From: Blastomussa wellsi
Lineage: Eukaryota > Cnidaria > Anthozoa > Scleractinia > Plerogyridae
DNA: 64,000 nt
Assembly: GCA_947652115.1 (NCBI GenBank)
Contig: OX393564.1
Span: 12,119,102 to 12,183,101, forward strand
Direction of reading: 5' to 3'
Shown: positions 46,864 to 57,005 of the stretch, in pieces
How positions within the stretch are numbered: the first letter of the stretch is position 1
Layout of the letters: each line of letters opens with the position of its first letter
Notes under the pieces: model-generated
What the model was told of the DNA's origin: nothing
Databases searched by the model: none
What the model saw: only the letters and a program-made list of their open reading frames with translations
Program-made: the position numbers and the translations under genes

Positions 46864-47525
46864 ATGGTTGATCTTACTATTGTTACAACAGAAAACGGCC
46901 ACACTGTTCACTTTGACAAGCCAATTCTGAAACCGAGTTATATCCGGCTGTTAAGTTGTTCACTTTATAACTCGTGGAACAACTTGAGAGAAACGGGGAA
47001 AGTTTTTTATGAAAAGAAAGGGCAGAATAAACAAGACGAAAATCTTTTGCACCCTGGCAACTATGATCTCGAAAGTATCCAAAACTTTTCCAACGAAGGT
47101 TTTGCGGAAAAAATATTTTCTGTAACGAGGGGTACATTCGGGAGAACAGTAATCATTGCCCCAAACACACACAAAATTGGCACAGAATTTGGTTTGAGTG
47201 ACAGTTTGAAATTTTTTCTTGATAAAAACGGCAATAATGTTGTTTACTCGATGGTGTAAAAACTGGCAACTTTTATTTTATCCACTGTGATTTAGTGGCA
47301 GAGAGCAGAACCTTTTCAACGGCAAGCACTCAAGTGTTCTTGCAAGCTTTGACATTAAAGGAAAGCCTTATGAAAAAGTTTTATATCAGAGCGGGAGCAA
47401 CATGTTGTGAGGGTCACAAATACAAGCAAAGAAGTGTCGAGTATGAACATCTCGGTAAACAATGAAAATGGCAAACTGTTTGACTTTCACGGGTTCCCAA
47501 TTCATTTTATTTTAGAAATAAATTG
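46864..47525 (+). pseudogene. Unidentified beta-rich protein of the Polinton-like element (frameshifted)
   Basis: The frame begins (M)VDLTIVTTENGHTVHF and continues KPSYIRLLSCSLYNSWNNL ... GTEFGLSDSLKFFLDKNGNN. It stops at 47259, with further coding-like sequence in other frames (NGKLFDFHGFPIHFILEIN) to 47525. Composition suggests a beta-rich structural protein. An upstream in-frame ATG at 46846 exists; 46864 is preferred because homology-like character starts there. Confidence 0.45.
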
Positions 47526-47542
47526 AAATGTTATAATATGCC

Positions 47543-48187
47543 ATGTCTTCAGCAAATGTGTTGCCAAGTGCACCGCCTGATAATATTTATCCAGAGCTAC
47601 CCCTCTCAAGAACCCCAGAAAATTTCCGGCTAACTGAGATCAGCAAAATTGAAAAAGAAATAGCCGATGAGGCAGAACATTACAGGCTTGTGTTGCAAAA
47701 ATACAAAAAATCTCGGAAAGTGATTCACTATTCCGTGGTCTCTCTTGGCGCTGTATCTGCCACCCTTTCGTCCGGAACCATTGCAACTTCACTCACTGGT
47801 GTCGGAATTGTGGTTGGAGCGCCTATTGCTGGAATAGCAGCCCTTTCAGGTTTTGCTTCCACAGGCCTGTCAGTTGTTAACAAGAAGCTTGAAAGGAAAG
47901 TTAATAAACACACGAAAATTCTTGCTCTGGCTCTTGCAAAGCATGACTCAACAAACAGCTGTCTCTCAAGCTCTTGACGATAACAATGTTTCCGACTCAG
48001 AGTTCAAACAAATAACACAAGAAATGCAGAAATATCGCGAAATCAAAGAGACTTTACGCTCAAACTTCGCGAAAAAACAGACCGATTTACACCAGCCGGA
48101 TCTTGAAAAGATAAATAACCAGATTCGGCAAGAGATTGGGCAAGAGTTTCGAAAAAAAATGGCGGCGTCCAGCACAATTTTGAACTA
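47543..48187 (+). pseudogene. Membrane/coiled-coil protein of the Polinton-like element (one frameshift)
   Basis: MSSANVLPSAPPDNIYPELP is followed by a helical segment and two hydrophobic stretches (VVSLGAVSATLSSGTIATSL; VGIVVGAPIAGIAALSGF). A frameshift near 47955 leads into a charged coiled-coil C-terminus (ITQEMQKYREIKETLRSNF ... QEIGQEFRKKMAASS) ending at 48187. The Gly/Ala-rich helices between charged segments could insert in a membrane; function unknown. Confidence 0.5.
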
Positions 48188-48189
48188 AA

Positions 48190-49080
48190 CTTTGAGAGAA
48201 AAAACACAAAAATCTCTCTGAGATACGTTACTGTCACGCGTGACGTTGTGTGATGGTTTATGTTAGTGTCACGTTACCTGTCACAAAAAAGGGCAAAACC
48301 CTTGTTGGAGGTGCTCCAATGCGTGTGTTCCGCAATCCTCTATTCTGGGTCCCCATCCTATTTTTCTGGGAGTCCCAGGTCCTCTCGAACGCTGTATGTG
48401 TTTCGACCGCAATTGAAAAGTTTCGGACAAAAATCGAGCTATAGTTTCAGTGCCACTTAAGTTTACGTTCAGTTTAAAGCCGCAACCACTTTTTTGTCCC
48501 CATTAGATGCTAGAGTGGACCATTGCTCAGCACCGGCCATGTAAGTTGAAGTGAAAAATATTGCAAGATTTGTCTTCGAAGGATGATAGTCTTAGTCTTT
48601 TGGGTTAATCGAAGGTCGTTTTATTTTCCTGTGCCTCTTCAATAGCCTGAACACACTCGTATGTTATTCTTCTAACATCATTCAGCAGGGGCGGCGAAGA
48701 AAGTTCATCTATTGCGTATGCGATGATTTGAATTGACAACAAAAACATGACGCTCTCTCTTATGCTCTATAACTTTCGACCTTTAAAATATTGCATTCTT
48801 AATGATATTCGGTGTTAAGCTGTTTTTATCAGCCATAAAAATATTTTGATATAACCTTGGCAACCATCATCACCCTGAGGTCATAACAATATTTAATAAA
48901 CCCTTGGCAACCATTATCACGTTGTTTTACATTCCTGCGTGCTAAAATTTTGTCTTTTCAGCACTCTGAAATGTGAAACTATTGTTTTAAACGTGGAAAA
49001 CAATTGTTCTTCAGAGTTGGGCGCGTGATATCAATTATAACACACTCGTGGCTACTGAAAATACCAATACCACATTTCTA
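48190..49080. other. No recognisable gene (inside the Polinton-like element)
   Basis: Short frames only (e.g. 48250-48444). No integrase or protease motif is visible. Imperfect duplications such as CCTTGGCAACCATcATCAC at 48857 and 48905 occur. Confidence 0.4.
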
Positions 49081-51437
49081 TTTTTGTGTGGCTTACACGA
49101 AGTGTGTAGCCACATAATGGCACGAGCGGATTTATTTATTTATTTATTTATGGCTTTGTCCACGAGAGTCAAGCGCCTGTCACGTGGGCTCTTGGGAGCC
49201 TGGGTACAAGGTTGTGTCATACGAAGTCCGCCATATTGGTTTATACGCGTGGTCTCTAGCAGTTTTTTCAGGTCATCGTATCACTGGTTAGTTCTTCTCA
49301 CACAAGCCAACACATTGGAACCCGGCTTGTGTTATAAGTGCAGGTTGTACAAGAGCTTTTACGATCTCAAAAGATAGCATTTAACTACTTGAATCTTCGG
49401 TAAGGAACACTGACAATAGAACTCCGATCGTCTTATTTTCACTCTTGTTATTCTGTCAGCGTTTGAACTGTAAACAATGGTTCGTTTGTTCAGGAGCACT
49501 GAAGAACATTTTGGAAACTTGTGTTATTCCGACTAGTGTGTCCTGTCAGCGTTTGAACTCTAACCCAATCGTGACTTTGCTCAGGAACACGCTTAGAACA
49601 CTCGTGTTACTTTTTCTCCTGTTATCATGTTGTTAATTGAACTGTAAGTGGACCAGTTCTGTTGTTGAGGAACAATGAAGAACATTTTGGAAACTCGAAT
49701 TAGTTAAACTTTTGCGTTATCGTAGCGACTGAACTCTAAGCCAATTGTTAGGTTGTTTTGTTGACCAACAGTCACACATTTTGGAAACGCGAATTATTTC
49801 AACTTTTGTCTTGTTATTGTGTTAGAAATCCTGCATGTTTTGAATCATTTTCTCATCATCTCCCTTAGAATTTCCTCCCAAGCCTGCTTTACCCAACGGA
49901 GGACCAGATTTCTTGATGAACTGTGGATAGCACACCTCCTTTGCCTTTAGCTGAAGAATTCCTGTGAATTTTCGATCGATCGATCAATTGTTTTGAAAAC
50001 ATCCGAAACTAGCCAATCAGAAGAGGCCGTTCCCACGGCCAAGTAAACATTGCAACACGATCTGACAGAAATCGGCTGGCAGCATTGTAATTGCGGTTCA
50101 AAACAGAAAACTTACCCTCACTTCTCTGCTCCAAAGACCACTTCAGAAGTGTTTCATCCAATTCAGAATACTTTGGCGAATAAACAGCCCATTGCGTTTC
50201 ATTTTTTGGTTACATTTTTAGTTGACCATTGAAGAGGTTCGCTTGATCTTTTCGCCAGCGACGAACCATGGATTCACCGATCCCGTATTCACTCCAGCCG
50301 TAACTACTTTTATTTGAAAGCTAAGTTTTACGAAGAAGGACGGGCTTCGCTGAGAAAAACAGAACAAAGCTAAAGACTGAACAAGAGAGAGACAATTCCT
50401 AGGAGCCGAAATCGCATCTTTTGTTGAAAACACACAGTTCGAAGCTTTCCTGGATGTTCAGTTTCAGTTCAGTTTATTATTTAGCCACAATTAAATACAC
50501 ATCACGAAATAATAAATACATTTATAAATTAATAGAAGCGGCAAGGAGGGCCAAAAGAAACCACAAGGCTTATACGAGATGGACCTCCTAAATCCTAGAA
50601 TATAAAACACAAACTTTTATCATATAGGCTAGCAGATGAATAAATCAAAAAAAATTAAGTATGTATTCTTGAGAAATGAAATTCGTGGCAAAAAGGATCG
50701 ATGCAATCCAATACAGGTTATTACCACGATAAATGAAAGGATGGAATTTTTGTTTTCGTGAATAAAGGAATGGTAGGTTGAAAACATACCCTGAACACTG
50801 TTTTCGTTTTTTTGCTGTTCAATAACACGATCTTTCTTTATACTGTTATACTTTCTTTATACTTACTTTATACTGTTTCAGGAGTATTTCTTTTAAAGCT
50901 TAAGGTTAGTCACGCTTTGCGTGCGCGTTCGCACACCCAGTGTGTTGTGCTTTTTCGCACACAACTGACACGCAGCTTTTGTTTTGAAGCTTGACACGCT
51001 TTTTTGTTCGACTGCTCACGCTTCTTTCTTCGGCCTCGCACGCTTAATTGTGTTTAGTGTGTCCCATAAAACAAAAGATCCACTAATGAGGCAAGTTTCA
51101 GAACACGCTTTAAGCGTGCTAAAATCGAAATCTATTGTTTTAAGGTGGAAGCGTGTTGTGAGTGTGCTATCACCTTTGTCCCTGTTTTCCCGTGGAGGGT
51201 CACAATTGAACTCTAAACCAATCATTAAAACATTTATAAATGAATGCGTGATATCCAAACAGTTACTTCTTACAATGTCCAGAATTTAGTTTCCGTTTAA
51301 CTTGTGTTCAATTTCATCCAAAGGTTACAATTTACTCATCACCACCTTTTTTCAGCTCATAACTTTCCCTTAAATTTTCAATTAAATGTTTCAAGTCGAC
51401 TCGTAAGCCACACATGTACGCATTGCGGACCTATTTT
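49080..51437. mobile_element. Unclassified transposon with GGTCCGCAATGCGTAC end, inverted copy
   Basis: The left edge is a hairpin (TGTGGCTTACACGAAGTGTG-TAGCCACA, 49086-49114) beside (TTTA)n at 49131-49151. The right edge is CACACATGTACGCATTGCGG-ACCTATTTTATT at 51408-51437, the reverse complement of the ends at 17423 and 32383. The interior carries degenerate repeats (49455-49830: GTCAGCGTTTGAACTcTAAn and GAAGAACATTTTGGAAACTc) and CACACGCTT-rich sequence, without a transposase. It is nested in the Polinton-like element. Confidence 0.5.
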
Positions 51438-51439
51438 AT

Positions 51440-51850
51440 TCACTGTGTTGTGGTTTTAACCCTACTTATTAAAATAAGCAGGGCTGATAGAAGAAAAGTC
51501 AAAATCGTACGAGGAATCCCAGTCTATACTGGCTGTGATGTAATATGCAGAAAAAAGAACATCATTTCTAGAGAACTCTTAACAATATATTTAGACGTTA
51601 GGTCAGTCATTTGGGCCGCGCTTTGTTTTCAGTCATGTGTGCTGGGCAATAAACAATTCAGTGTTGTCATGTCTTCCTGTCAAATTAAACCCACGCTTTG
51701 ATTTCGTCACAAAGTCTAATAACCCCTGCTGCTATTCATCCGTGACCTTGTTTTGGTTGAATAACAGAATAGTTATAAAAGCTTTCCTCGCCATTTTATA
51801 AAGTTGCTCTGAAACACCGCTCTTCAAAGAATTCAAAAGAAAATTTTCTC
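51440..51850. other. No recognisable gene
   Basis: A 95-codon + frame at 51414-51701 crosses a transposon edge and shows no domain. Otherwise non-coding. Confidence 0.3.
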
Positions 51851-51853
51851 CTG

Positions 51854-52225
51854 TCACACATATTTTATAAATGTTTCGCAGTATTCGTTTTCAGGCCAGT
51901 GAAATGATTCAAGGTAGTGTTTTTTTCCATTTTTAAAACATGCGGCACATAAACCAGTTTTTCCGCAAACGTTACATTTGCGGCAAGAGATTATTTTTGT
52001 AATTCGCCCAAGTTTTTCGCAAAAAGGTGCCTCTGACAGTTCAACATGCGCCTCATCCCAACCCATTTCTTTTCTCTCCCCTAGTTTTATTACAAGATAC
52101 TCCTTGTATATCCTTTCCATTAACTCCGGTGGTAGCATTTGTATGTCCTCCGTTGTTGACAATTCGTTTGTTGACCTGTTTGCGCTTTTCGATGCCTCTC
52201 GCTCGCTGGTTCTTGCTGCAGCCAT
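51854..52225 (-). CDS. Cys-rich protein of the Polinton-like element, start codon in the TIR
   Basis: 123 codons, intact, reading inward from the right TIR: MAAARTSEREASKSANRSTN ... MLPPELMERIYKEYLVI ... CRKCNVCGKTGLCAACFKNG. The C-terminal Cys cluster looks like a small zinc-binding module. The first codons (ATG-GCN-GCN) lie in TIR sequence also used by the polymerase frame at the other end. Function unknown. Confidence 0.55.
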   Translation of the reverse strand: MAAARTSEREASKSANRSTNELSTTEDIQMLPPELMERIYKEYLVIKLGERKEMGWDEAHVELSEAPFCEKLGRITKIISCRKCNVCGKTGLCAACFKNGKKHYLESFHWPENEYCETFIKYV

Positions 52226-52568
52226 ATTGGCTTATATACTTGTGCACATAATTCTTCAACAGGAAGATAATTCTGGCGCAAATTCATATATACCAGTGCA
52301 TGTATTTCTTCAACGGGGAATATTTTCTGTGTCACATTCGCTCGCTTGGCTTGGGTCATGCTGTTTTGTTTACTTCTGTGTTTGCATATCATTTGGTTTT
52401 CACACACATATACTGGTTCTTTCACACACAATACTGGTTCTTCTGGCGCAGCAAGTTTGCAATTTGTTTCCTGAAAGCCGTTTTACACTAAACTTGGCGA
52501 CTTGTTGGAGGCTTGGGAAATGAGTTTAAATTCAAGGTTCAGTGTAGCTCTATTTCACTGCATCATTT
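52218..52568 (-). repeat. Right TIR of the Polinton-like element
   Basis: Inverted counterpart of 38384-38741. It ends GCTCTATTTCACTGCATCATT next to TGCAAACATTTTTGCAAACC. The left boundary is obscured by extra TIR copies, so the expected short target duplication could not be read. Confidence 0.85.
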
Positions 52569-52586
52569 GCAAACATTTTTGCAAAC

Positions 52587-52746
52587 CTGTGTCACCCTTC
52601 TCATTTGACTCTGGAGTGCTCTGCTGGTCAGGACTCTCAGGCTGCTTCTTCCTCTCTGGGGTGGATTCTGGTGGCTGCCTCGTTATCAGTGCTGATCCAT
52701 TACCACTCAGTGAATGGCTCACCACAAGGTTGAGAGGTCTTGCAGT
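52587..52746 (-). CDS. Candidate exon of the unidentified minus-strand gene
   Basis: It encodes TARPLNLVVSHSLSGNGSAL then a Pro/Ser/Glu/Gln-rich linker (PPESTPERKKQPESPDQQST). Acceptor TTTTCAG. The frame runs on to the TIR edge, or to a weak donor (GTTTGC at 52586). The viral element therefore inserted in or next to this exon, between it and the exons at 37.3-37.8 kb. Confidence 0.4.
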
Positions 52747-53061
52747 CTGAAAACATACAGAGGGCAACTTGTTTCAAACAAACTTTCCAGAGCTTTAAAC
52801 CTATACAGTGTACTTATAAAGCTGATTCTGTTTGACATCAAACAATTCATTTATACAGTAGCAAAAATTCTTTAGAAGCGATGATCTGTTAACAGAAATG
52901 TCGTCTGCCCAATGCAGGTTGAATATCGTTGTTTAATAATTGTTAGATTGACTGCAAAATATTGAACTTCCCTGTGCTGTTTCTCCGTGTCGACATTAAA
53001 TTATGTTGATATATTTGGAGGACCCTTATTAAATACAACGTTTAATTCATTTGACAATTAC

Positions 53062-53203
53062 CTTTGATTTCAAGACTTAAGATGCCATTATGTCCTCCAT
53101 TTTTCTCTCTGTTGCCTTTTTTCTGTTCTGAGAGGGCATGGAGTGATTTTTTCATTCTGTCAAACCTTTCATGAATCCCTGTCATTGATGTAGCAAATAA
53201 TTC
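53062..53203 (-). CDS. Candidate exon of the unidentified minus-strand gene
   Basis: ELFATSMTGIHERFDRMKKS and LHALSEQKKGNREKNGGHN are encoded between a CTTCAG acceptor and a GTAATT donor. Helical and charged; no domain. Confidence 0.35.
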
Positions 53204-53889
53204 CTGAAGATATGCCATAGCAATAAATAAATCAAAAGATGGAGTAAAGGTGTTTATCATTTTTGACGCATCAGTTATCATTTAATTGAAGTACAGATTA
53301 ACTTTTATCCTCCCTTATTATGTGAACTGCCATATTTTACAAAGATTTCCAGCCCTGAGAGACACCATAATCTATTCACATGTAAAATTACAATAATTTC
53401 AATGTGATGTCATTGCTGATGTAATGTTTGAAACCATGTTTGATCCTTTTACTGTTCTAAATTTTTTTGGTGTAGGATCAAACAATCAGCTTCCGAAAAA
53501 GTTTGTGTGGCCTCTGGGCAACTTTTAGAGAATCTTATGAAATCCTCAGAAAGTGGTCAGAAAACTTGGGAAAAATAATCAAAAAACTTTTCATATTTTG
53601 TTAAAAGTAAAAATAATACATGAATGCTATTCTCTTGTCAATGTTCAACTCAATACATGCCTCGTTCACTGTGCTTATTTGTGAGATATGGGGTTGAACA
53701 CCCAAAATTAATTTCATATCTATATCTGCACCATACATTATTCTCTAATTTTGATTTGTGTATAACCTTAACAACCAGGGTACAGAAGGCCAAAAATGAC
53801 ATTAATATTTTGAATGCTGAAAGAAAATTACCTCTTTGATGGGGACAAGTATTGTGTGGTTCTAAAACTTATTACACTACATCATGTAC

Positions 53890-53979
53890 CTGTCATTGAT
53901 GGACAATGTTTCCACTTTTCGTTTTAGCAGCATTAGCTGGTTGAACCTTTTCAGGAAATGTCTTAGTCGTAGACTCAGC
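53890..53979 (-). CDS. Candidate exon of the unidentified minus-strand gene
   Basis: The stretch is bounded by a CATTCAG acceptor and GTACAT donor. In phase 0 it reads AESTTKTFPEKVQPANAAKT and stops one codon before the donor; another frame is open throughout. The frame choice is therefore unresolved. Confidence 0.25.
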
Positions 53980-54375
53980 CTGAATGCAAATAATCAGAGA
54001 ACAGCGTTGTCAAGCGCACGTCAATCAAACTAGATCCTTGCCAGATACAGATCGATCACAAAAAGAAGACACTCTCGAATGTAATTTTTGGAAAGTTTCG
54101 AATTCAATGTTTGCTTGTCGTCTCGATCATGAGTGAGTTTCGATTTCTCGATATTTCTGTTAAGTATTTCTTTGGTTACATTTGGTTAGGGTATTTTCGA
54201 AGGCACGATCCATTGGACCAAAACACAGCTGTTAAAAGTAGCATGATAATAGGTTATGACAGAAGTTCACCAGGTTTGAAATACTCAGTTGGCTGCAATA
54301 CAAGACAGGTTTACCTAAAAAAATATACCTTTTTATGTGCATGCAAACTCCATCTCCAATTAGTTCCTTTATTAC

Positions 54376-54483
54376 CTTTAATTTGACATCCAGTGCAGCA
54401 TGTTTAGGATAGACGTCAGTAACAACAACCTCACTTTCTTGGTCACTTTGTATGTCAATTTCTACATCAGAATCACCATTTTT
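54376..54483 (-). CDS. Candidate exon of the unidentified minus-strand gene
   Basis: 36 codons in phase 0 (KNGDSDVEIDIQSDQESEVV ... YPKHAALDVKLK) between a strong T-rich acceptor ending GCCAG and a GTAATA donor. Acidic N-terminal-type sequence; family unknown. Confidence 0.4.
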
Positions 54484-54934
54484 CTGGCAATGCAAAAAAA
54501 AAAAACTATAGACAACACTTCTTAAAGTAATTAAGATACCGACAACTGATTAAATATTGCCAGTAGTAAAAATATAGGTCCCATCCTGATTTCCCCAGGA
54601 TTTAAAAAAAAAATGTCAATAGGCCCTTTGCACGACCCAATCACATGGTACAAAATAACACCCTGCTGTTGAGCAAGCTACGCGCTGCGACATCCAAAAC
54701 AAAGCGACTACATGTCCCAGAGCGTAACTTGCTCAAGGCTACTTTGTTTTTAGAGCTTAAAGCCACTGCATCGCTGAATGGTCACTTTGCTGTTTACAAA
54801 TTAGACTTGCAAGGATGTAATATTCACGAGAGGTACAGTGTTGCTCTTGCTTCATTCAGAAAATAAATTACAATATTTGTGATTTGGGAATCGTAAACTT
54901 AAGAAAATTTGACAAGGTTGGTATTGTATTGAGG

Positions 54935-55134
54935 NNNNNNNNNNNNNNNNNNNNNNNNNNNNNNNNNNNNNNNNNNNNNNNNNNNNNNNNNNNNNNNNNN
55001 NNNNNNNNNNNNNNNNNNNNNNNNNNNNNNNNNNNNNNNNNNNNNNNNNNNNNNNNNNNNNNNNNNNNNNNNNNNNNNNNNNNNNNNNNNNNNNNNNNNN
55101 NNNNNNNNNNNNNNNNNNNNNNNNNNNNNNNNNN
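54935..55134. other. Assembly gap, 200 N
   Basis: Exactly 200 unknown bases, probably a fixed-length scaffold gap. The translation through it is meaningless. The polymerase fragment that follows starts directly at its edge. Confidence 0.99.
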
Positions 55135-56150
55135 AAATCATTTCAGATGGTTGACTGAAAGGGAAATATCTGTTCTTTATACCAATATTTTCAATTTACA
55201 TGTATATGGAAAAGACCACTGAAAAGGTTTGATTTTAGAGGTTGATCTAAAATATCCCAAAAGCCTTCATGAACTACGTAATTACCTTTTTTGTTGTCCT
55301 GAAAGCCTCCAAGTTGAAGATTCAATGCTTAGTCCTTATCAAAGAAAAATAACTGAAAAATTTAAATTAAAATCAATAAAGGTCAATAAATAAATCCCAA
55401 ATCTCACAAATGAGAAAAAATATGTTTGTCATGATGAAAAATTGAAGGTTTATACAGATCTTAAGCTGAAGGTAAAGAAAATACATCAAGCTATTGAATT
55501 TGTTCAAAGTGATTTCTTTAAAAATACATTGACAAGAACACGAAGCTCCGAGCAGCTGGAAAAAATGCGTTTGAAAAGGATTTCTTCAAATCAATGAATA
55601 ATTCCGTATTTGGAAAAACAATGGAGAATTTGTATAAACGATGCACTGTAAAAGGTAGCTGATTTCTGATGAAAAGATATTGAAAAAACATGTGGCAAAA
55701 CCAACTTTTAAAGGAGCAAAAATATTCAATGAAAATTTGATTGCTATTGAAAGAGTAAAAGAGTGCTTGTTTTTAAATAAGCCTTTTATTGTTGGTATGT
55801 ATATCTTTGATCTCTCAAAAACGCTCCTGTATGATTTCCAAGAAATTTAAACTTAACAACGTTGACTTGTGTTTCACAGACACAGATAGCCTTCTGTATC
55901 ACATAGAGAATAAAGTAAATATTTATGAGAATATGAGAAGTTCTTTAAAGATAAACATTTCTTTGATAACTCAGATTATCCAAAGGATTCCAAATATCAT
56001 TTCACAGGAAATAAAAAAGTGATTGGAAAAATGAAAGACAAATGTGGTGGTGTTCCCATTGTTGAAGAAATCTGTGGTCTGAGAAGTAAACTGTATTCTC
56101 ATATGAAGGAAAATGAGAAGGGAGATTGCAAGCAAGGCCAAGGGTGTTAA
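55135..56150 (+). pseudogene. Second protein-primed DNA polymerase B fragment (another Polinton lineage)
   Basis: Frameshifted segments cover the C-terminal half of a Polinton polymerase: WLTEREI, EVDLKYPKSLHELRN, polymerase motif B ([13 protein letters not shown] at about 55595-55635), motif C (CFTDTDSLLYHI at about 55870-55905) and downstream blocks (MKDKCGGVPIVEEICGLRSK at 56031). The sequence is clearly different from the polymerase at 38.7-41.7 kb, which has lost motif C, so it is not a duplicate. At least five frame shifts or stops; no capsid, ATPase or TIR is visible. The upstream part is hidden in the N gap. Confidence 0.75.
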
Positions 56151-56459
56151 AAAAATGTTGTCAAGTATTTCAAAATAGATTATTACAAAGATGTGCTCTT
56201 TAATGAAAAAATCCTACGGTGTAAACAAAATATGATAAAAAGTGTAATAATGCACATAATGTTGGGACTTTTGAGCAAAACAAATGTTATGATTATAAAT
56301 GATATATTGTTGATGGGGTGATGACAAGAGCATATGGCTATGGTTGTACTTACCATAAAACCAAGTTATAAATCCTTCGAGCTGAACCAGGACCTTCCTT
56401 AGGTTTTAACTCAACATTTCACTGTAGTTTGGACTAATTAACATACTTGATTGACTCGG

Positions 56460-56530
56460 ACTGGCACCTGAGCTGGGACAAAAGCTGGGACAAAATCTGG
56501 GCTGGGACATCAGCTGGGACGGTAAACTGT
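56460..56530. repeat. Short GCTGGGACA-type tandem repeat
   Basis: AGCTGGGACAAA recurs four to five times with variants (GAGCTGGGACAAAAGCTGGG; GGGCTGGGACATCAGCTGGG). Confidence 0.5.
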
Positions 56531-56889
56531 CTCTGGCCCAGGACCTGCCTTTTGTATACTTTGGTGTTTCCCCCTAAAAACACTGTAGGTGAATTCAACC
56601 TGGACTAGTACTCTTAGTCCTGTTTGTATGCAATTTGTCCCTTATTTTCGAGAACTAACAGCAATCAACTGTAAGTTTGACAAAGTTTTGAACAACTGCG
56701 CACCATGACGTAATTTGACTACGTCATTAAGGCGTATGTCCTATGGTAAAACACCAGCATTAGCTAATGAGTGTGCTAGCATTTCTGCAGTTATGGTAAA
56801 AATTCTTTTACCCAATCCATTACAATTATTCAAATGTTAATGAATAAGGGTTTGATGATGTGGTGTGATGTTTTATGTGTTTTTATTAG

Positions 56890-57005
56890 GCCATGTCACT
56901 TCATTACCTGCCAGCACATGTTGTGGCCAAGAAGCTTGGTATTACTCCACATTTACTATCAAGAATGACTGGAAGCCTTCTTATTGAACAAGGATCCAGT
57001 ACAGA
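56890..57005 (+). CDS. XRN1: XRN1 exon: YLPAHVVAKKLGI segment
   Basis: Encodes AMSLHYLPAHVVAKKLGITP then HLLSRMTGSLLIEQGSST, in phase with the 35234-35443 exon and ending with two bases of a split codon at a GTAAGT donor. It matches the conserved Y.P...VA..LG....L(S)R.TGS..I..GS block that follows the EP.L segment in animal XRN1. A 21-kb intron precedes it. Confidence 0.95.

Larger units (their letters stand above)
38384..52568. mobile_element. Endogenous Polinton-like virus (decayed), 14.2 kb
   Basis: It is bounded by TIRs of about 350 bp (38384-38741 and 52218-52568). Content from left to right: protein-primed DNA polymerase B (+), small membrane proteins (-), packaging ATPase (-), capsid-like protein (-), acidic/membrane protein (+), two unidentified genes (-), two unidentified genes (+), a nested transposon, and a Cys-rich gene (-). 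The polymerase plus ATPase-capsid module with long TIRs defines the Polinton/adintovirus-like group. No retroviral-type integrase and no adenain-like protease were seen. Every large gene is broken. It sits in an XRN1 intron. Confidence 0.8.

Noticed and set aside
52300..52491. Plus-strand frame across the right TIR
   Set aside because: Same repeat-derived translation as at the left end.
54884..55222. 112-codon frame
   Set aside because: Runs through the 200-N gap.
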